From positions 620,001 to 684,000 of the forward strand of contig NZ_JADPZX010000001.1 of NCBI RefSeq assembly GCF_015712165.1: 64,000 bases of DNA. Reading direction: 5' to 3'. The stretch's first letter is position 1; each line of letters starts with the position of its first letter. The notes below the pieces were generated by a model. It was not told the origin of the DNA and did no database searches. It saw only the letters and a list, made by a program, of their open reading frames with translations. The DNA is from Streptomyces spinoverrucosus. Its GTDB lineage: Bacteria; Actinomycetota; Actinomycetes; Streptomycetales; Streptomycetaceae. Positions 31,601 to 45,179 of this stretch are shown one piece after another. Made by a program: the position numbers and the translations under genes.

Positions 31601-31952
31601 CCGAAAGGGCCTCGCCCTCGAACGCCGGACGGGCTGGTGGTGCTGAACTGGGCTGAGAGGTGACCGGGCGCGGCACCAACGCCTCCGGGCGTTCCTCGCC
31701 CGTCCTGTACACCGCCAGAACCTCGTTCGTCGATGTGTCCCGTACCGCGTTGAACCAGCGGCGGCAGCCCGCCGCGTGGCTCCAGCGCTCGGCGAAGGGG
31801 CCCTTCGGGTTGTCGCGGAAGAACAGGTAGCGGGCCCACTCCTCGTCGGAGAGGGACGCCGGGTTCTCCGGGTACGGCACATGGGCCTGGCCGCCGTAGT
31901 GGAACTCGGCCTCGTCGCGGGGCCCGCACCATGGGCAGGGGATGAGCAGCAT
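28689..31952 (-). CDS. soxDA: Fused sarcosine oxidase delta-alpha subunit (SoxD-SoxA)
   Basis: 1087 residues in one frame. Residues 1-90 are a complete SoxD (MLLIPCPWCGPRDEAEF, zinc site Cys6/Cys9, AAGCRRWF). Residues from about 150 are SoxA: RVDRDTPLTFTFDGTEYQGF, a second FAD/NAD fold with LLIVGAGPAGLAAAAAAARS, and a C-terminal aminomethyltransferase half (GYPIIGQDTDGTVTP). The linker at about 103-144 is the translation of a dispersed intergenic repeat (31521-31646). SoxA's own start codon is absent and no stop separates the parts. Normally these are two genes. Whether the fusion is active or cleaved is unknown. Confidence 0.85.
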   Translation of the reverse strand: MLLIPCPWCGPRDEAEFHYGGQAHVPYPENPASLSDEEWARYLFFRDNPKGPFAERWSHAAGCRRWFNAVRDTSTNEVLAVYRTGEERPEALVPRPVTSQPSSAPPARPAFEGEALSGPTGVQAAEPPGGVEGAQPLQDGTGRDGGGGTQPFRHGTRGRVDRDTPLTFTFDGTEYQGFRGDTLASALLANGVVQAGTSIKLGRPRGIFSAGVEEPNAVVQIEEPFPEPMLPATTVELYDGLVASSLPGQGRLATDPDPARYDAVHAHCDLLIVGAGPAGLAAAAAAARSGARVILADDQPEPGGSLLGTGEHLDWVREVTEQFDAAPEVRVLPRTTVFGYYDDNHLLAVERRTNHLGADAPDNVSRERVWRIRARRVVLATGAHERSLAFADNDRPGVMLASSARAHVNRHGVLPGRHAVVFTTNDSAYAAALDLAPAGLAISAIVDTRPEPGEWAERARAAGIDVLAGHAVTGTDGEARLTAVTVAPYGESAGQRQFAADLLLVSGGWNPVAHLFSQSGGKLRYDETLGSFVPDSCRQAVEVVGSASGVLDPATVLAQGAAAGARAVEAEGYTSETPRLPDVPAQPRQTAPMHVYVVPGGNDAPRFVDLQRDVTVDDLARATGAGLRSVEHTKRYTTAGTANDQGKTSGVLAGGVVAELLGVDISALGTTTFRPPYTPVSFAALAGRDRGTLSDPVRTTAIHEWHVAHGALFENVGQWKRPWYYPQDGEDMEAAVLRECRATRESVGFMDASTLGKIDVQGPDAGVFLDRLYTNMMSTLKVGMIRYGVMCRPDGMVFDDGTVIRVAQDRFLVTTTTGNAAVVLDWMEEWLQTEWPELKVHCTSVTEQWATVALVGPKSREVLGSLAPQLAVANDDFPFMAWRGTTVAGIAARVCRISFSGELAYEINVSPWQALALWEAVYEAGAPYGITPYGTETMHVLRAEKGYPIIGQDTDGTVTPQDLGMSWVVSKKKPDFIGKRSYARADTSRPDRKHLVGLLPEDPGTLLPEGTHLVADGVLPTPPVPMLGHVTSSYRSAALGRTFALALIKGGRDRIGERLYAPVGDQLVPVTVAGPVLYDPEGARRDG
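31521..31646 (-). repeat. Dispersed intergenic repeat read as linker inside soxDA
   Basis: On the minus strand it runs CCAGCCCGTCCGGCGTTCGA, ... GGGGGTCCAGGCGGCGGAGC, ... CCCCTCCAGGATGGGACGGG and TAGGGAC. This is the pattern of one of the commonest non-coding repeats between Streptomyces genes (from memory). Here it is 126 bases, a multiple of three, and has no stop in the sox frame, so it joins soxD and soxA. Its internal GGCTCCGCC/GGCGGAGCC parts can pair. Confidence 0.7.
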
Positions 31953-31976
31953 GTCGTTCGGCTCCCTTGAGGATCC

Positions 31977-33208
31977 CTAGTGGGCCACCGCGGCCGCGCC
32001 GTGCTCGTCGACGAGCGCGCCGGTGGTGAAACGGTCGAGCGAGAAGGGGGCGTTGAGGGCGTGCGGGGTGTCGTTGGCGATGGTGTGGGCGTAGACCCAG
32101 CCGACGCCCGGGGTGGCCTTGAAACCGCCGGTTCCCCAGCCGCAGTTGAGGTAGAGGTTGTCGACGGGGCTGAGCCCGATGATCGGTGAGGCGTCGGGGC
32201 TGACGTCGACGATGCCGCCCCAGGTGCGCAGGACGTGGGCGCGGGCGAAGACCGGGAAGAGCTCCAGGGCCGCCGACATCTGCTCTTCGATGATGTGGAA
32301 GGCCCCTCGCTGGGTGTACGAGTTGTACGCGTCGATGCCCGCGCCCATCACCAGCTCGCCCTTGTGGGCCTGGCTGACGTACACGTGGACGGCGTTGGAC
32401 ATGACGACGGTCGGGTGCACGGGCTCCAGCAGCTCCGAGACCAGAGCCTGCAACGGGTGGCTCTGGACGGGGAGTTCGATGCCGGCCATGGCGGCCAGGA
32501 CAGACGTGTGGCCCGCCGAGCAGAGTGCCACCTTGCCGGCCGCGATGGGGCCGAGGTCGGTCTGGACGCCGACGACGCGGTTGCCGACCACGTCCAGGCC
32601 GGTGACCTCGCAGTTCTGGATGATGTCGATGCCCGCGGCGTCCGCCGAACGGGCCAGGCCCCAGGCGACGTAGTCGTGCTTGGCGATGCCCGCGCGCGGC
32701 TGGTACGTGGCGCCCAGGACGGGGTAGCGCACGTCCTGCGAGATGTTGACGATCGGGCAGACTTCCATGACGCCGTCCGCGTCGAGCCACTCCGCGTCCA
32801 CGCCGTTGAGGCGGTTGGCCTCGACGCGGCGCACACTGTCGCGGACGTCCTGGAGGCTGTGGGCCAGGTTCAGCACACCGCGCTGGGAGAAGAGGATCGG
32901 GTAGTCGAGCTCCTCCGCCAGTCCCTCCCAGAGCTTGAGCGCGTGCTCGTAGATGCCGGCGCTCTCGTCCCACAGGTAGTTGGAGCGGATGATCGTGGTG
33001 TTGCGGGCCATGTTGCCGCCTGCGAGCCAGCCCTTCTCCAGCACCGCGACATTGGTGATGCCGTGGTTCCTGGCCAGGTAGTGGGCGGTGGCCAGGCCGT
33101 GTCCGCCGCCTCCGACGATCACTACGTCGTACGACCGCTTGGGCTCGGGATTGCGCCACAGGAAGTCGGGGTGGTCGGGGAGTTCGGCGCCGGGGGGCGG
33201 GGGCTCAT
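31977..33208 (-). CDS. soxB: Sarcosine oxidase beta subunit, frameshift near the start
   Basis: Expected about 410 residues. The FAD fold ([20 protein letters not shown]) and the rest to the stop at 31977 are intact, with [20 protein letters not shown] and [15 protein letters not shown]. The natural start ATG at 33208 has an AAGGGAG site, but the frame from it stops after 23 codons; the familiar N-terminus [19 protein letters not shown] is in the next frame. One extra base in the G runs 33192-33203 would restore [18 protein letters not shown]. Without it the first in-frame start is GTG at 33122. Beta subunit holds the sarcosine-oxidising FAD; mutation or sequencing error undecided. Confidence 0.85.
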
Positions 33209-33230
33209 CGGAGTTCTCCCTTCAGCACGT

Positions 33231-34091
33231 TCATACGGTGTTCGCGTTCCTCTCGGCGGCCTCGACGACGTTGGCCAGCAACATCGCGCGGGTCATGGGG
33301 CCCACACCGCCGGGCATGGGCGCGATCCAGCCGGCCGTCTGGGCGGCGTCCGGGTGGATGTCGCCGACCAGGCCCTGGTCGGTGCGGGTGATGCCGACGT
33401 CCAGGACCGCGGCGCCGGGACGCAGCATGTCCTTGGTGACCAGCGCGGGCGAGCCGGCGGCGGCGATGACGATGTCCGCCTCGCGGACGTGCCAGGCCAG
33501 GCCCTTGGTACCGGTGTGGCACAGGGTGACCGTGGCGTTCTCGGAGCGGCGGGTGAGGAGGAGGCCGATCGGGCGCCCCACCGTGATGCCCCGGCCGATC
33601 ACGCAGACGCGCGCTCCGGCGAGCGGTACCTCGTGGCGGCGGAGCAGCTCGACGATGCCGCGCGGGGTGCACGGCAGCGGGGCTTCGACGCCCAGGGTGA
33701 GCCGGCCGAGGTTGACGGGGTGCAGGCCGTCGGCGTCCTTGGCCGGGTCCATGCGTTCCAGTACGGCGCCCGCGTCCAGGTGGCGCGGGAGCGGGAGCTG
33801 GACGATGTAGCCGGTGCAGGCCGGGTCGGCGTTGAGCTCGTCGATCGTCTCCTCGACCTGCTGCTGGGAGGCGTCGGCGGGCAGGTCCCGGCGGATGGAG
33901 GCGATGCCGACCTGGGCGCAGTCGCGGTGCTTGCCGGCGACGTAGGCATGGCTGCCCGGGTCGTCGCCGACCAGGACCGTGCCCAGGCCCGGCGGGCGGC
34001 CGTCCGTGGCCGTCAACTTGGCCACGCGCTCGGCGAGTTCGCGGCGGATGTCGGCGGCGGTGGCCTTGCCGTCGAGCAGCTGTGCGTTCAC
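33231..34091 (-). CDS. folD: Methylene-THF dehydrogenase/methenyl-THF cyclohydrolase
   Basis: 286 residues, full length for Fol[14 protein letters not shown] contains the catalytic lysine; [10 protein letters not shown], the NADP loop [16 protein letters not shown] and [15 protein letters not shown] are all present. It oxidises the 5,10-methylene-THF released by dimethylglycine and sarcosine oxidation to 10-formyl-THF. GTG at 34091 follows AAGGA; an upstream start at 34136 would overlap the preceding gene. It sits between the dimethylglycine oxidase and soxB genes in the same operon, a placement that matches its job. Confidence 0.93.
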   Translation of the reverse strand: MNAQLLDGKATAADIRRELAERVAKLTATDGRPPGLGTVLVGDDPGSHAYVAGKHRDCAQVGIASIRRDLPADASQQQVEETIDELNADPACTGYIVQLPLPRHLDAGAVLERMDPAKDADGLHPVNLGRLTLGVEAPLPCTPRGIVELLRRHEVPLAGARVCVIGRGITVGRPIGLLLTRRSENATVTLCHTGTKGLAWHVREADIVIAAAGSPALVTKDMLRPGAAVLDVGITRTDQGLVGDIHPDAAQTAGWIAPMPGGVGPMTRAMLLANVVEAAERNANTV

Positions 34092-34128
34092 CGGCGGTGT
34101 TTCCTTCCATCGGGGTCGACGCAGGGTG

Positions 34129-36621
<2,493 letters not shown>

Positions 36622-36691
36622 TCAATGTGCCTGCCGTGCAGGTGGGTGTCAAGAGGTCCGGTGACGTCGGAAAACGGCCTGGAAAACAGAG

Positions 36692-36737
36692 ATGCCCGGT
36701 GGGCGGTGCGCACTGGCGCGCACCGCCCACCGGGCAT
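36692..36737 (-). terminator. Strong terminator after proX
   Basis: ATGCCCGGTGGGCGGTGCGC (36692-36711) pairs perfectly with 36718-36737 around a 6-base loop, a 20-bp stem 12 bases after the proX stop. It insulates the betB-proVWX transcript from the dimethylglycine operon promoter. Confidence 0.85.
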
Positions 36738-36749
36738 TCCGTGAACGGC

Positions 36750-37727
36750 TTACTTGATCCAGGCGTCCACCTTGTCGCGGTTGGCCTCGACCCACTTCTT
36801 CGCCGCCGCCTCGGGGGTCATCTTGTCCACCGCGATGTACTTGGCCACGACGTTCTGGTCGTCGTTGGTCCAGGTGAAGTTCTTCACCAGGTCATAGGCC
36901 GGGCTGCCCGACTCGGCGAACTTCTTGCTGACGATCTTGTCGAGCTTGTACACGGGGTAGTCGCAGTCGACCTTCTCGGCGTCGGCGTCGCAGCCCGTCT
37001 CGTACTCGGGCAGCTTGACCTTCTTCAGCGGCACCTCGGACATGAACCACTGCGGCTCGTAGAAGTAGCCGATCACCCATTCCTTGTCCTTCTCCGCCTT
37101 GCGGAAGGCCTGGATGAGGGCGGTCTCACTGCCCGCGTACACGACCTTGTAATCCAGCTTCAGGTTCTTCACCAGCGCCTCGTCGTTGGTGACGAACGAC
37201 GGGTCGCCGTCGAGGAGCTGGCCCTTGCCGCCGGACTCGGATGTCTTGAACTCGGCCGCGTACTTGTTGAGGTTGTTCCAGTCGAGGATGTCCGGGTGCT
37301 CCTTGGCCAGCCACGGCGGCACGTACCAGCCGATGAGGCCCTCGTTGCCGGTCGGGCCGGCGTCGACGGCGGTCTTCTGGTCGGAGATGTACTTCTTCTT
37401 CAGGTCGTCGTGACCCCAGTTCTCGACGACGGCGTCGACCTCGCCCGTCCCGAAGCCCTGCCAGGCGATCTCTTCCTTCAGGTCCTTCTTGGTGACCTTG
37501 CAGCCCAGATCCTGCTCCGCGACGTACGCGATGACGGCCGCGTTGGCCTCGTAGCCCACCCACGGGTTGACCGCGAGGTTGAAGCTACCGCACGTGCCGG
37601 AGCTGCCCGAGCCGCCGGCCTCCGAGGAGCTGTCACCGACCTTCGCACCGCCGCAGGCGGTGAGGGTGAGACCGAGGACCGCTATGCCGGCCGCGCCGAC
37701 TCTCCATTGTCTTGCTTGCCTTGCCAT
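36750..37727 (-). CDS. proX: Glycine betaine/choline ABC transporter, substrate-binding lipoprotein
   Basis: 325 residues. Signal peptide with lipobox LTLTACGG (Cys near 26), so the mature protein is membrane-anchored. OpuAC-type fold: FNLAVNPWVGYEANAAVIAY and WQGFGTGEVDAVVENWGHD; several tryptophans that could form the aromatic cage for a quaternary amine are present (WVGY, WENWGHD-like region, GWYVPPWLA). Delivers betaine or choline to ProW. ATG at 37727, 13 bases after proW; last gene of the operon. Confidence 0.9.
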   Translation of the reverse strand: MARQARQWRVGAAGIAVLGLTLTACGGAKVGDSSSEAGGSGSSGTCGSFNLAVNPWVGYEANAAVIAYVAEQDLGCKVTKKDLKEEIAWQGFGTGEVDAVVENWGHDDLKKKYISDQKTAVDAGPTGNEGLIGWYVPPWLAKEHPDILDWNNLNKYAAEFKTSESGGKGQLLDGDPSFVTNDEALVKNLKLDYKVVYAGSETALIQAFRKAEKDKEWVIGYFYEPQWFMSEVPLKKVKLPEYETGCDADAEKVDCDYPVYKLDKIVSKKFAESGSPAYDLVKNFTWTNDDQNVVAKYIAVDKMTPEAAAKKWVEANRDKVDAWIK

Positions 37728-37740
37728 GGTCAGTTGCTCC

Positions 37741-39740
37741 TTACGCGCTGGTACGCCGCGCCGCTGCCTGAGTGATCCGGTCGAACATGACTCCGAGAAG
37801 GACGATGGCGAGCCCTGCGGCGAGCCCCTTCCCGAACAACTGCCCCTGCGAGAAGCCGGCCACGACGTCGTAGCCGAGGGCGCCCGCTCCCACCAGGCCG
37901 CCCACCACAACCATCGACAGCACATAGATCAGGCCCTGGTTGGTCGCGAGGGTCAGGGCGCCGCGTGCCATCGGCAGTTGGACCTTGGTGATGATCTGCC
38001 AGGTGTTGCACCCGGCGGAGGTGGCCGCCTCCACGGTGGTCGCGGGCACGTTCCGCACCCCGTCCGCGATGATCTTCATGGCGACGGGAGCCGCGTAGAC
38101 GACGGCGGCGACGATCGCCGTGAAGCGCGTCGCGCCGAACAGCGCGAGGAACGGCACGAGATAGACGAACGGCGGCATGACCTGTGCCGCGTCCAGGGTG
38201 GGTCGCAGCATCCGGTCCACCAGCGCGCTGCGCCCCATCCATACGCCGAAGACGACGCCGAGCAGCATCACGAGCACCGTGGCGACGACGGTCGACGCCA
38301 GCGTCGTCATGCTGTCCGACCACACCCCGGTGGCGACCAGCAGGCCCACGCACACGGCCGTGGTGATGCCGGCGCGCCAGCCGCCGAAGACGATGCCGAG
38401 CGCGATCAGAGCCGCGCCGACGAGCCACCAAGGGGAGTCGGTGAGCAGTGTCTGGAACGGGTTGAGCAGGCCGTTGGTGATGGCGTCGCGGAAGGCATTG
38501 GTGATGCCCGACAGGTTGTCCTGCGCCCAGGTGGTCACGGTGTCCGCCCCGCTGGAGATGGCACTGCCTGTGCCTCCCTCGCCGGGGAACTCCGCCGCCC
38601 ATATGTAGGTGTGCGAAAGGTAGATCAGGACGGCGGTGACCGCCGCACCCGCGCCCAGCAGCGGGCGCCGCCAGGTCAGGAAGCGGTTCTTCGAACGCCG
38701 GGCGGCCTCCTCGCGTGCGCTCGCCGCGGTGGTGACCCGGTCCAGCACGATGGCCAGGACGACGATGGCAAGACCCGCGTTGAAGGCCGTGCCGACATCG
38801 AGCGACTCGAGTGCCTGCATGACGGTCTTGCCGAGGCCGGGCGCGTCGATCAGGGCGGCGATGGTCACCATGGCCAGGGCGGCCATGATGGTCTGGTTGA
38901 CGCCCATCACCACGGTCCGCTTGGACATCGGCAGAAGGACCTTCAGCAGGGCCTGCCTTCGCGTCGCACCCAGCGAGTCGGCAGCCTCCACCGTGGTCGC
39001 CGGCACGGAACGGATCGCGTGCGCGGTGATGCGTATCGCGGGCGGTGCCGCGTAGATCACGGTGGCGATGGTGGCCGAGGCCGGGCCGATGAGGAAGAAA
39101 AGCGTCAGCGGGGCCAGATAGACGAAGGTCGGCATCGTCTGCATGAAGTCCAGGAAGGGCGTGATGATCCGGTTGAACCGGTCGGACAGCCCTGCCCACA
39201 CGCCCAGCGGGATCGCGAACAGCAGCGCCACGAAGACTGCCGAGACGGTGAGCGCCAGGGTGTCCATGCTCTCCTGCCACAGTCCCTGCAGGCCCAGGAA
39301 GATGAAGCCGGCCACCGCCAGCAGCGCTACCCGCCAGTTGCCCACCGCCCAGGAGACGAAGCCCGCGACGCCGACGACACCGAGCCAGCCGATCTGCGGG
39401 ACGGGCCGGTCGGCGGACGGCTGTGAGATCAGCTCCTGCACGAAGGTCACCAGGGTGTCGATGACCAGGCGGATCTCGTTGAAGAAGTAGAGGAAGAGCG
39501 GGTTGGAGTTGCGGTTCGCGCCGATCGAGTCGTTGACGTCGTTGAACCATCGGTGCAGATCGGTGAGATCGGCCGCCGCCAGGGCGAGGGTCTGCTTGCC
39601 ACGCAGGACCAGGAACAGCACCAGCCAGACGACCAGGACGGCGCCGACCACCATGGACCGGCTGACCTTGCGTTCCTCTTTGACGGGCGCCGCCGGTCCG
39701 GCTTCCCGCGTCTTCTCGGGTTTCTCCACGGCGACGGTCA

Positions 39741-39741
<1 letters not shown>
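37741..39741 (-). CDS. proW: Glycine betaine/choline ABC permease, double-length
   Basis: 666 residues holding two complete ProW-type permease domains in tandem. Each has the EAA loop: EAADSLGATRRQALLKVLLP near 270 and EAATSAGCNTWQIITKVQLP near 580. About 12-14 membrane helices. The two halves can form the whole transmembrane unit from one chain, unlike the usual homodimer. ATG at 39741 overlaps the stop of proV by one base (TGATG), indicating coupled translation. Confidence 0.9.
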
Positions 39742-42316
<2,575 letters not shown>

Positions 42317-42343
42317 GCGACGAGCACCTTTCAGTGGAAATTC

Positions 42344-42379
42344 GTTGCGCATCGTGCACCCGATTGCTTGTGGTGGAAC
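42344..42379. promoter_or_regulatory. Tandem operator pair upstream of betB
   Basis: GTTGC-N7-GCACC at 42344-42360 and ATTGC-N7-GGAAC at 42363-42379, 19 bases apart. They start 28 bases before the betB GTG. Confidence 0.6.
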
Positions 42380-42486
42380 ACAGTGTCGAATGGACGGTCC
42401 GTCGTCAAGAGGTTGGCGGATGACGATTTCACCATGCGCGCCTTTACCCACCCGCCCTTGACCGCAAGCGGCACCGAGCCGACCAT

Positions 42487-42522
42487 GTTGCGTATCGCTC
42501 ACCATGTTGTGCAATGCGCACC
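42487..42522. promoter_or_regulatory. Tandem operator pair upstream of purU
   Basis: GTTGC-N7-TCACC at 42487-42503 and GTTGT-N7-GCACC at 42506-42522, again 19 bases apart and ending 14 bases before the purU ATG. Such closeness to the ribosome site suggests repression. Confidence 0.6.
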
Positions 42523-42536
42523 GACGGAGGCCGCCC

Positions 42537-43409
42537 ATGTCCCCCCGACCCCGCCCTGGCCGTGAGTACGTCCTGACCCTCTCCTGTCCCGACAGCGCGG
42601 GACTGGTTCACGCTGTGAGCGGCTTTCTCGTCAGGAACTCCGGAAACATTTTGGAAAGCCAGCAGTTCGACGACCGACTTCAAGGTCGCTTCTTCATGCG
42701 GGTGCACTTCGACGTTTCCGATCCGAACGTCGAACTGGAAAATCTGCGTTACCGGTTCGGTCCCGTGGCCCAGGCCTACGGCATCTCGTGGACCCTGAGT
42801 GAAGCGGCCACGCCGACCCGGACGCTGATCATGGTGTCCAAGTTCGGCCACTGCCTGAACGACCTGCTCTTCCGCAGGCGCACCGGCGCCCTCAACATCG
42901 AGATCCCCGCGATCGTCTCCAACCACCGGGACTTCGAGGGGCTCGCGGAAACCTACGGCGTCCCCTTCCACCACATCCCGGTGGCCAAGGACACCAAGCC
43001 CGAGGCTGAGGCACGGCTGATGGAGCTGGTGCGCGAGCTGGACATCGACCTGGTGGTGCTGGCCCGCTACATGCAGATCCTCTCCGACGACCTGTGCAAG
43101 CAACTGGAGGGCCGCGCCATCAACATCCACCACTCCTTCCTCCCCAGCTTCAAGGGCGCCCGCCCCTACGACCAGGCCTATCAGCGCGGAGTGAAGCTCG
43201 TCGGCGCGACGGCTCACTACGTGACGTCGGACCTGGACGAGGGCCAGATCATCGAGCAGGACGTGGTCCGGGTGGACCACTCGCTCGACCCGGGCGAGCT
43301 GGTCACGGTCGGGCGCGACGTGGAAGCACAGGTGCTCGCGCACGCGGTGAAGTGGCACAGCGAGAGCCGCGTCATGGTGGACGGCAACCGCACGGTGGTC
43401 TTCCGCTGA
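42537..43409 (+). CDS. purU: Formyltetrahydrofolate deformylase
   Basis: 290 residues, ATG at 42537 with GGAGG 6 bases before. N-terminal ACT domain (REYVLTLSCPDSAGLVHAVS, about 7-85) and a formyltransferase-like domain with INIHHSFLPSFKGARPYDQA near 190-210 and the late Asp in TSDLDEGQIIEQD. Hydrolyses 10-formyl-THF to formate and THF, so it drains one-carbon units made by betaine demethylation. Divergent from betB with tandem IclR-type operators; a strong bidirectional terminator follows. A 3' fragment of a second purU is at 25994. Confidence 0.93.
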   Translation: MSPRPRPGREYVLTLSCPDSAGLVHAVSGFLVRNSGNILESQQFDDRLQGRFFMRVHFDVSDPNVELENLRYRFGPVAQAYGISWTLSEAATPTRTLIMVSKFGHCLNDLLFRRRTGALNIEIPAIVSNHRDFEGLAETYGVPFHHIPVAKDTKPEAEARLMELVRELDIDLVVLARYMQILSDDLCKQLEGRAINIHHSFLPSFKGARPYDQAYQRGVKLVGATAHYVTSDLDEGQIIEQDVVRVDHSLDPGELVTVGRDVEAQVLAHAVKWHSESRVMVDGNRTVVFR

Positions 43410-43418
43410 GCCGTACGC

Positions 43419-43453
43419 ACAGGGGCGGGACCGGATTCCGGTCCCGCCCCTGT
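43419..43453. terminator. Bidirectional terminator between purU and the hydrolase gene
   Basis: ACAGGGGCGGGACCG (43419-43433) pairs perfectly with 43439-43453, extended by G-C to a three-base loop. It lies 10 bases after the purU stop and 32 bases after the end of the convergent betA-operon transcript, and can serve both. Confidence 0.85.
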
Positions 43454-43484
43454 CGTATACGGTCCCGGGCGCGCCGTCCCCCGG

Positions 43485-44327
43485 TCACGACTCCTGCTGG
43501 AGGAAGGCGATGAGCGCGGCCGTGAGCTCCGCGGGGGCGTCCTCCTGGACGAGGTGGCCGGCGCCGGCGATCTGTTCGAACCGCGCGCCGGGAATCAGAG
43601 CGGCGAGCTCCCGCCCCTTCGCGACCGGGATCCAGGTGTCGTCCTCGCCCCAGCAGACGAGCGCGGGGATGCCGATTTCGCCGTACCGGCCCTGGATCTC
43701 ATCGGTGTAGCGCTGGTCGGCCTGGGCGATCTGCCGGTAGAAGGCCGCCTGGCCCGGCCCGTCCAGCCAGGGTTCGACGAGCCGGTCGAGGACCGCGGGG
43801 TGCAGACCAGGACTGCTGGCGGAAGTGACGTACTCACGCACCAGGGCGGCGTGGAGCGCCGACGGCAACTGCTCGAAGACGTCGGCGTGCTCGCCGACCA
43901 ACCGGAAGAACGGCGAACCCCACGGTGCCAGCGCGACCGGATCCACCACGGCGAGGGCCCGGTAACGGGCACCGTGCAGCAGGTGCGCCCTCAGGGCGAC
44001 GGCGCCGCCGAAGTCGTGGGCCACCATGAGCGGTTCCGCAAGGCCCCAGTGGCCCAGGAGTTCGGTGAGGACGCGGCCCTGGGCCGCCAGCGACACATCA
44101 TGCCCCGCGGCCTTCTCGGAGGCTCCGTAGCCGGGCATGTCCCAGACGAACACCTGATGGTGGCGGGTGAGCGAGCGGGCCACGGCACGCCAGACGTACG
44201 ACGAGAAGGGGGTGCCGTGCAGCAGGACGACCGGGGGCCGGCCGGGCTGTCCCAGCCGGTCCCAACGGACGTCACCTGATGAACTGCTGAAGGTTCGGGT
44301 CAGCTTCCAATCGATGTCCGTTGCCAT
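43485..44327 (-). CDS. Alpha/beta hydrolase with aspartate nucleophile
   Basis: 280 residues. Oxyanion segment LLHGTPFSSYVWR, nucleophile elbow VAHDFGGAVALR near 110 (Asp instead of Ser, as in epoxide hydrolases and haloalkane or haloacetate dehalogenases), VCWGEDDTWIP and late GAGHLVQEDAPAEL with the histidine. ATG at 44327 follows GGGAGAAGG. Third gene after betA and the MetF-like gene (12-base gap), so probably in the betA operon. Substrate unknown; a link to choline analogues is only contextual. Confidence 0.78.
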   Translation of the reverse strand: MATDIDWKLTRTFSSSSGDVRWDRLGQPGRPPVVLLHGTPFSSYVWRAVARSLTRHHQVFVWDMPGYGASEKAAGHDVSLAAQGRVLTELLGHWGLAEPLMVAHDFGGAVALRAHLLHGARYRALAVVDPVALAPWGSPFFRLVGEHADVFEQLPSALHAALVREYVTSASSPGLHPAVLDRLVEPWLDGPGQAAFYRQIAQADQRYTDEIQGRYGEIGIPALVCWGEDDTWIPVAKGRELAALIPGARFEQIAGAGHLVQEDAPAELTAALIAFLQQES

Positions 44328-44339
44328 CCTTCTCCCGGT

Positions 44340-45176
44340 TCAGCCGCCCACCCGGTCCAGCAGCGCGCGGCGCCACCGCTCCGTCTCGGCGATCTGGTTG
44401 AACGTGAACAGGTGCAGGCCGGCCACCCCCGCCGAGGGTGCGGTGAGAGCCTCCTCGGTGCGGGTCAGCAGCCTCTCGGGGGCATACCCGCCGGGGGCCG
44501 CGAAACGCGCGAACCATGAGGCGTGCTTCGTCAGGAAGCGCGTCGACTCCCCCACGCCGATCTTCGTGGCCATCGCCAGCAGCTTCGCCCGCTGTACGGG
44601 CCCGGCGACACCCACGTACAAAGGCAGCGTGACGTCCCGGCGCCGTACACGCACGATCCACTCCCGCAGCACCCTCGGATCGAAGCACAGGTTGCTCACG
44701 ATGTACGTGGCGTGCTCGCGCTTGTCCCACATCGCCTGGATGGTGACGTCGTCGTGGATGAGCGGATGACTCTCGGGATAGCCGGTGACGCCGACGCGGG
44801 CGAAGGGGCTGCCCAGCTCGCTCAGCCTGCGCAGCACCGGCAGTGCCCCGTCGTAGACCCCGGCGGGCGGGTCGGCGTCGCCGGCCGGGACGAAGACGTC
44901 GTCCACGCCCGCCTCGCACAGCCGGCCCGTGACCTCTTTGAGGTGCAGGTCGTCCCGCAGCAGCCGTGCAGGCACATGCGGGGCGACCCGGTAGCCGTGC
45001 GCCGCGAGCCGGCCGGCGAGGTCGAGGGTCGGTTCCAGGCCCTTGACCGGCGACGCCGTCACGGTGACGACGACGTCGCGCGGGACGTGGGCGAGGACCT
45101 TGTCCTCGGTCGCCTTCGCGGGCAGCACCTCGTAGCGGACGCTGTTCAGCAGTGCGCGGAGCCCGGTGGCCGCCAA
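44340..45176 (-). CDS. MetF-like methylenetetrahydrofolate reductase family protein
   Basis: 278 residues. TIM-barrel MTHFR family: YEVLPAKATEDKVLAHVP, VVVTVTASPVKGLEPTL, GDADPPAG, GVTGYPESHPLI and LFTFNQIAETERW at the end. It is shorter and more divergent than housekeeping MetF. Likely acts on 5,10-methylene-THF or a related folate from betaine breakdown. The start must be TTG at 45176: the betA stop (45182-45180) is in the same frame two codons earlier, and GGAG lies 6 bases before the TTG. Tight coupling to betA. Confidence 0.75.
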   Translation of the reverse strand: MAATGLRALLNSVRYEVLPAKATEDKVLAHVPRDVVVTVTASPVKGLEPTLDLAGRLAAHGYRVAPHVPARLLRDDLHLKEVTGRLCEAGVDDVFVPAGDADPPAGVYDGALPVLRRLSELGSPFARVGVTGYPESHPLIHDDVTIQAMWDKREHATYIVSNLCFDPRVLREWIVRVRRRDVTLPLYVGVAGPVQRAKLLAMATKIGVGESTRFLTKHASWFARFAAPGGYAPERLLTRTEEALTAPSAGVAGLHLFTFNQIAETERWRRALLDRVGG

Positions 45177-45179
45177 CTC

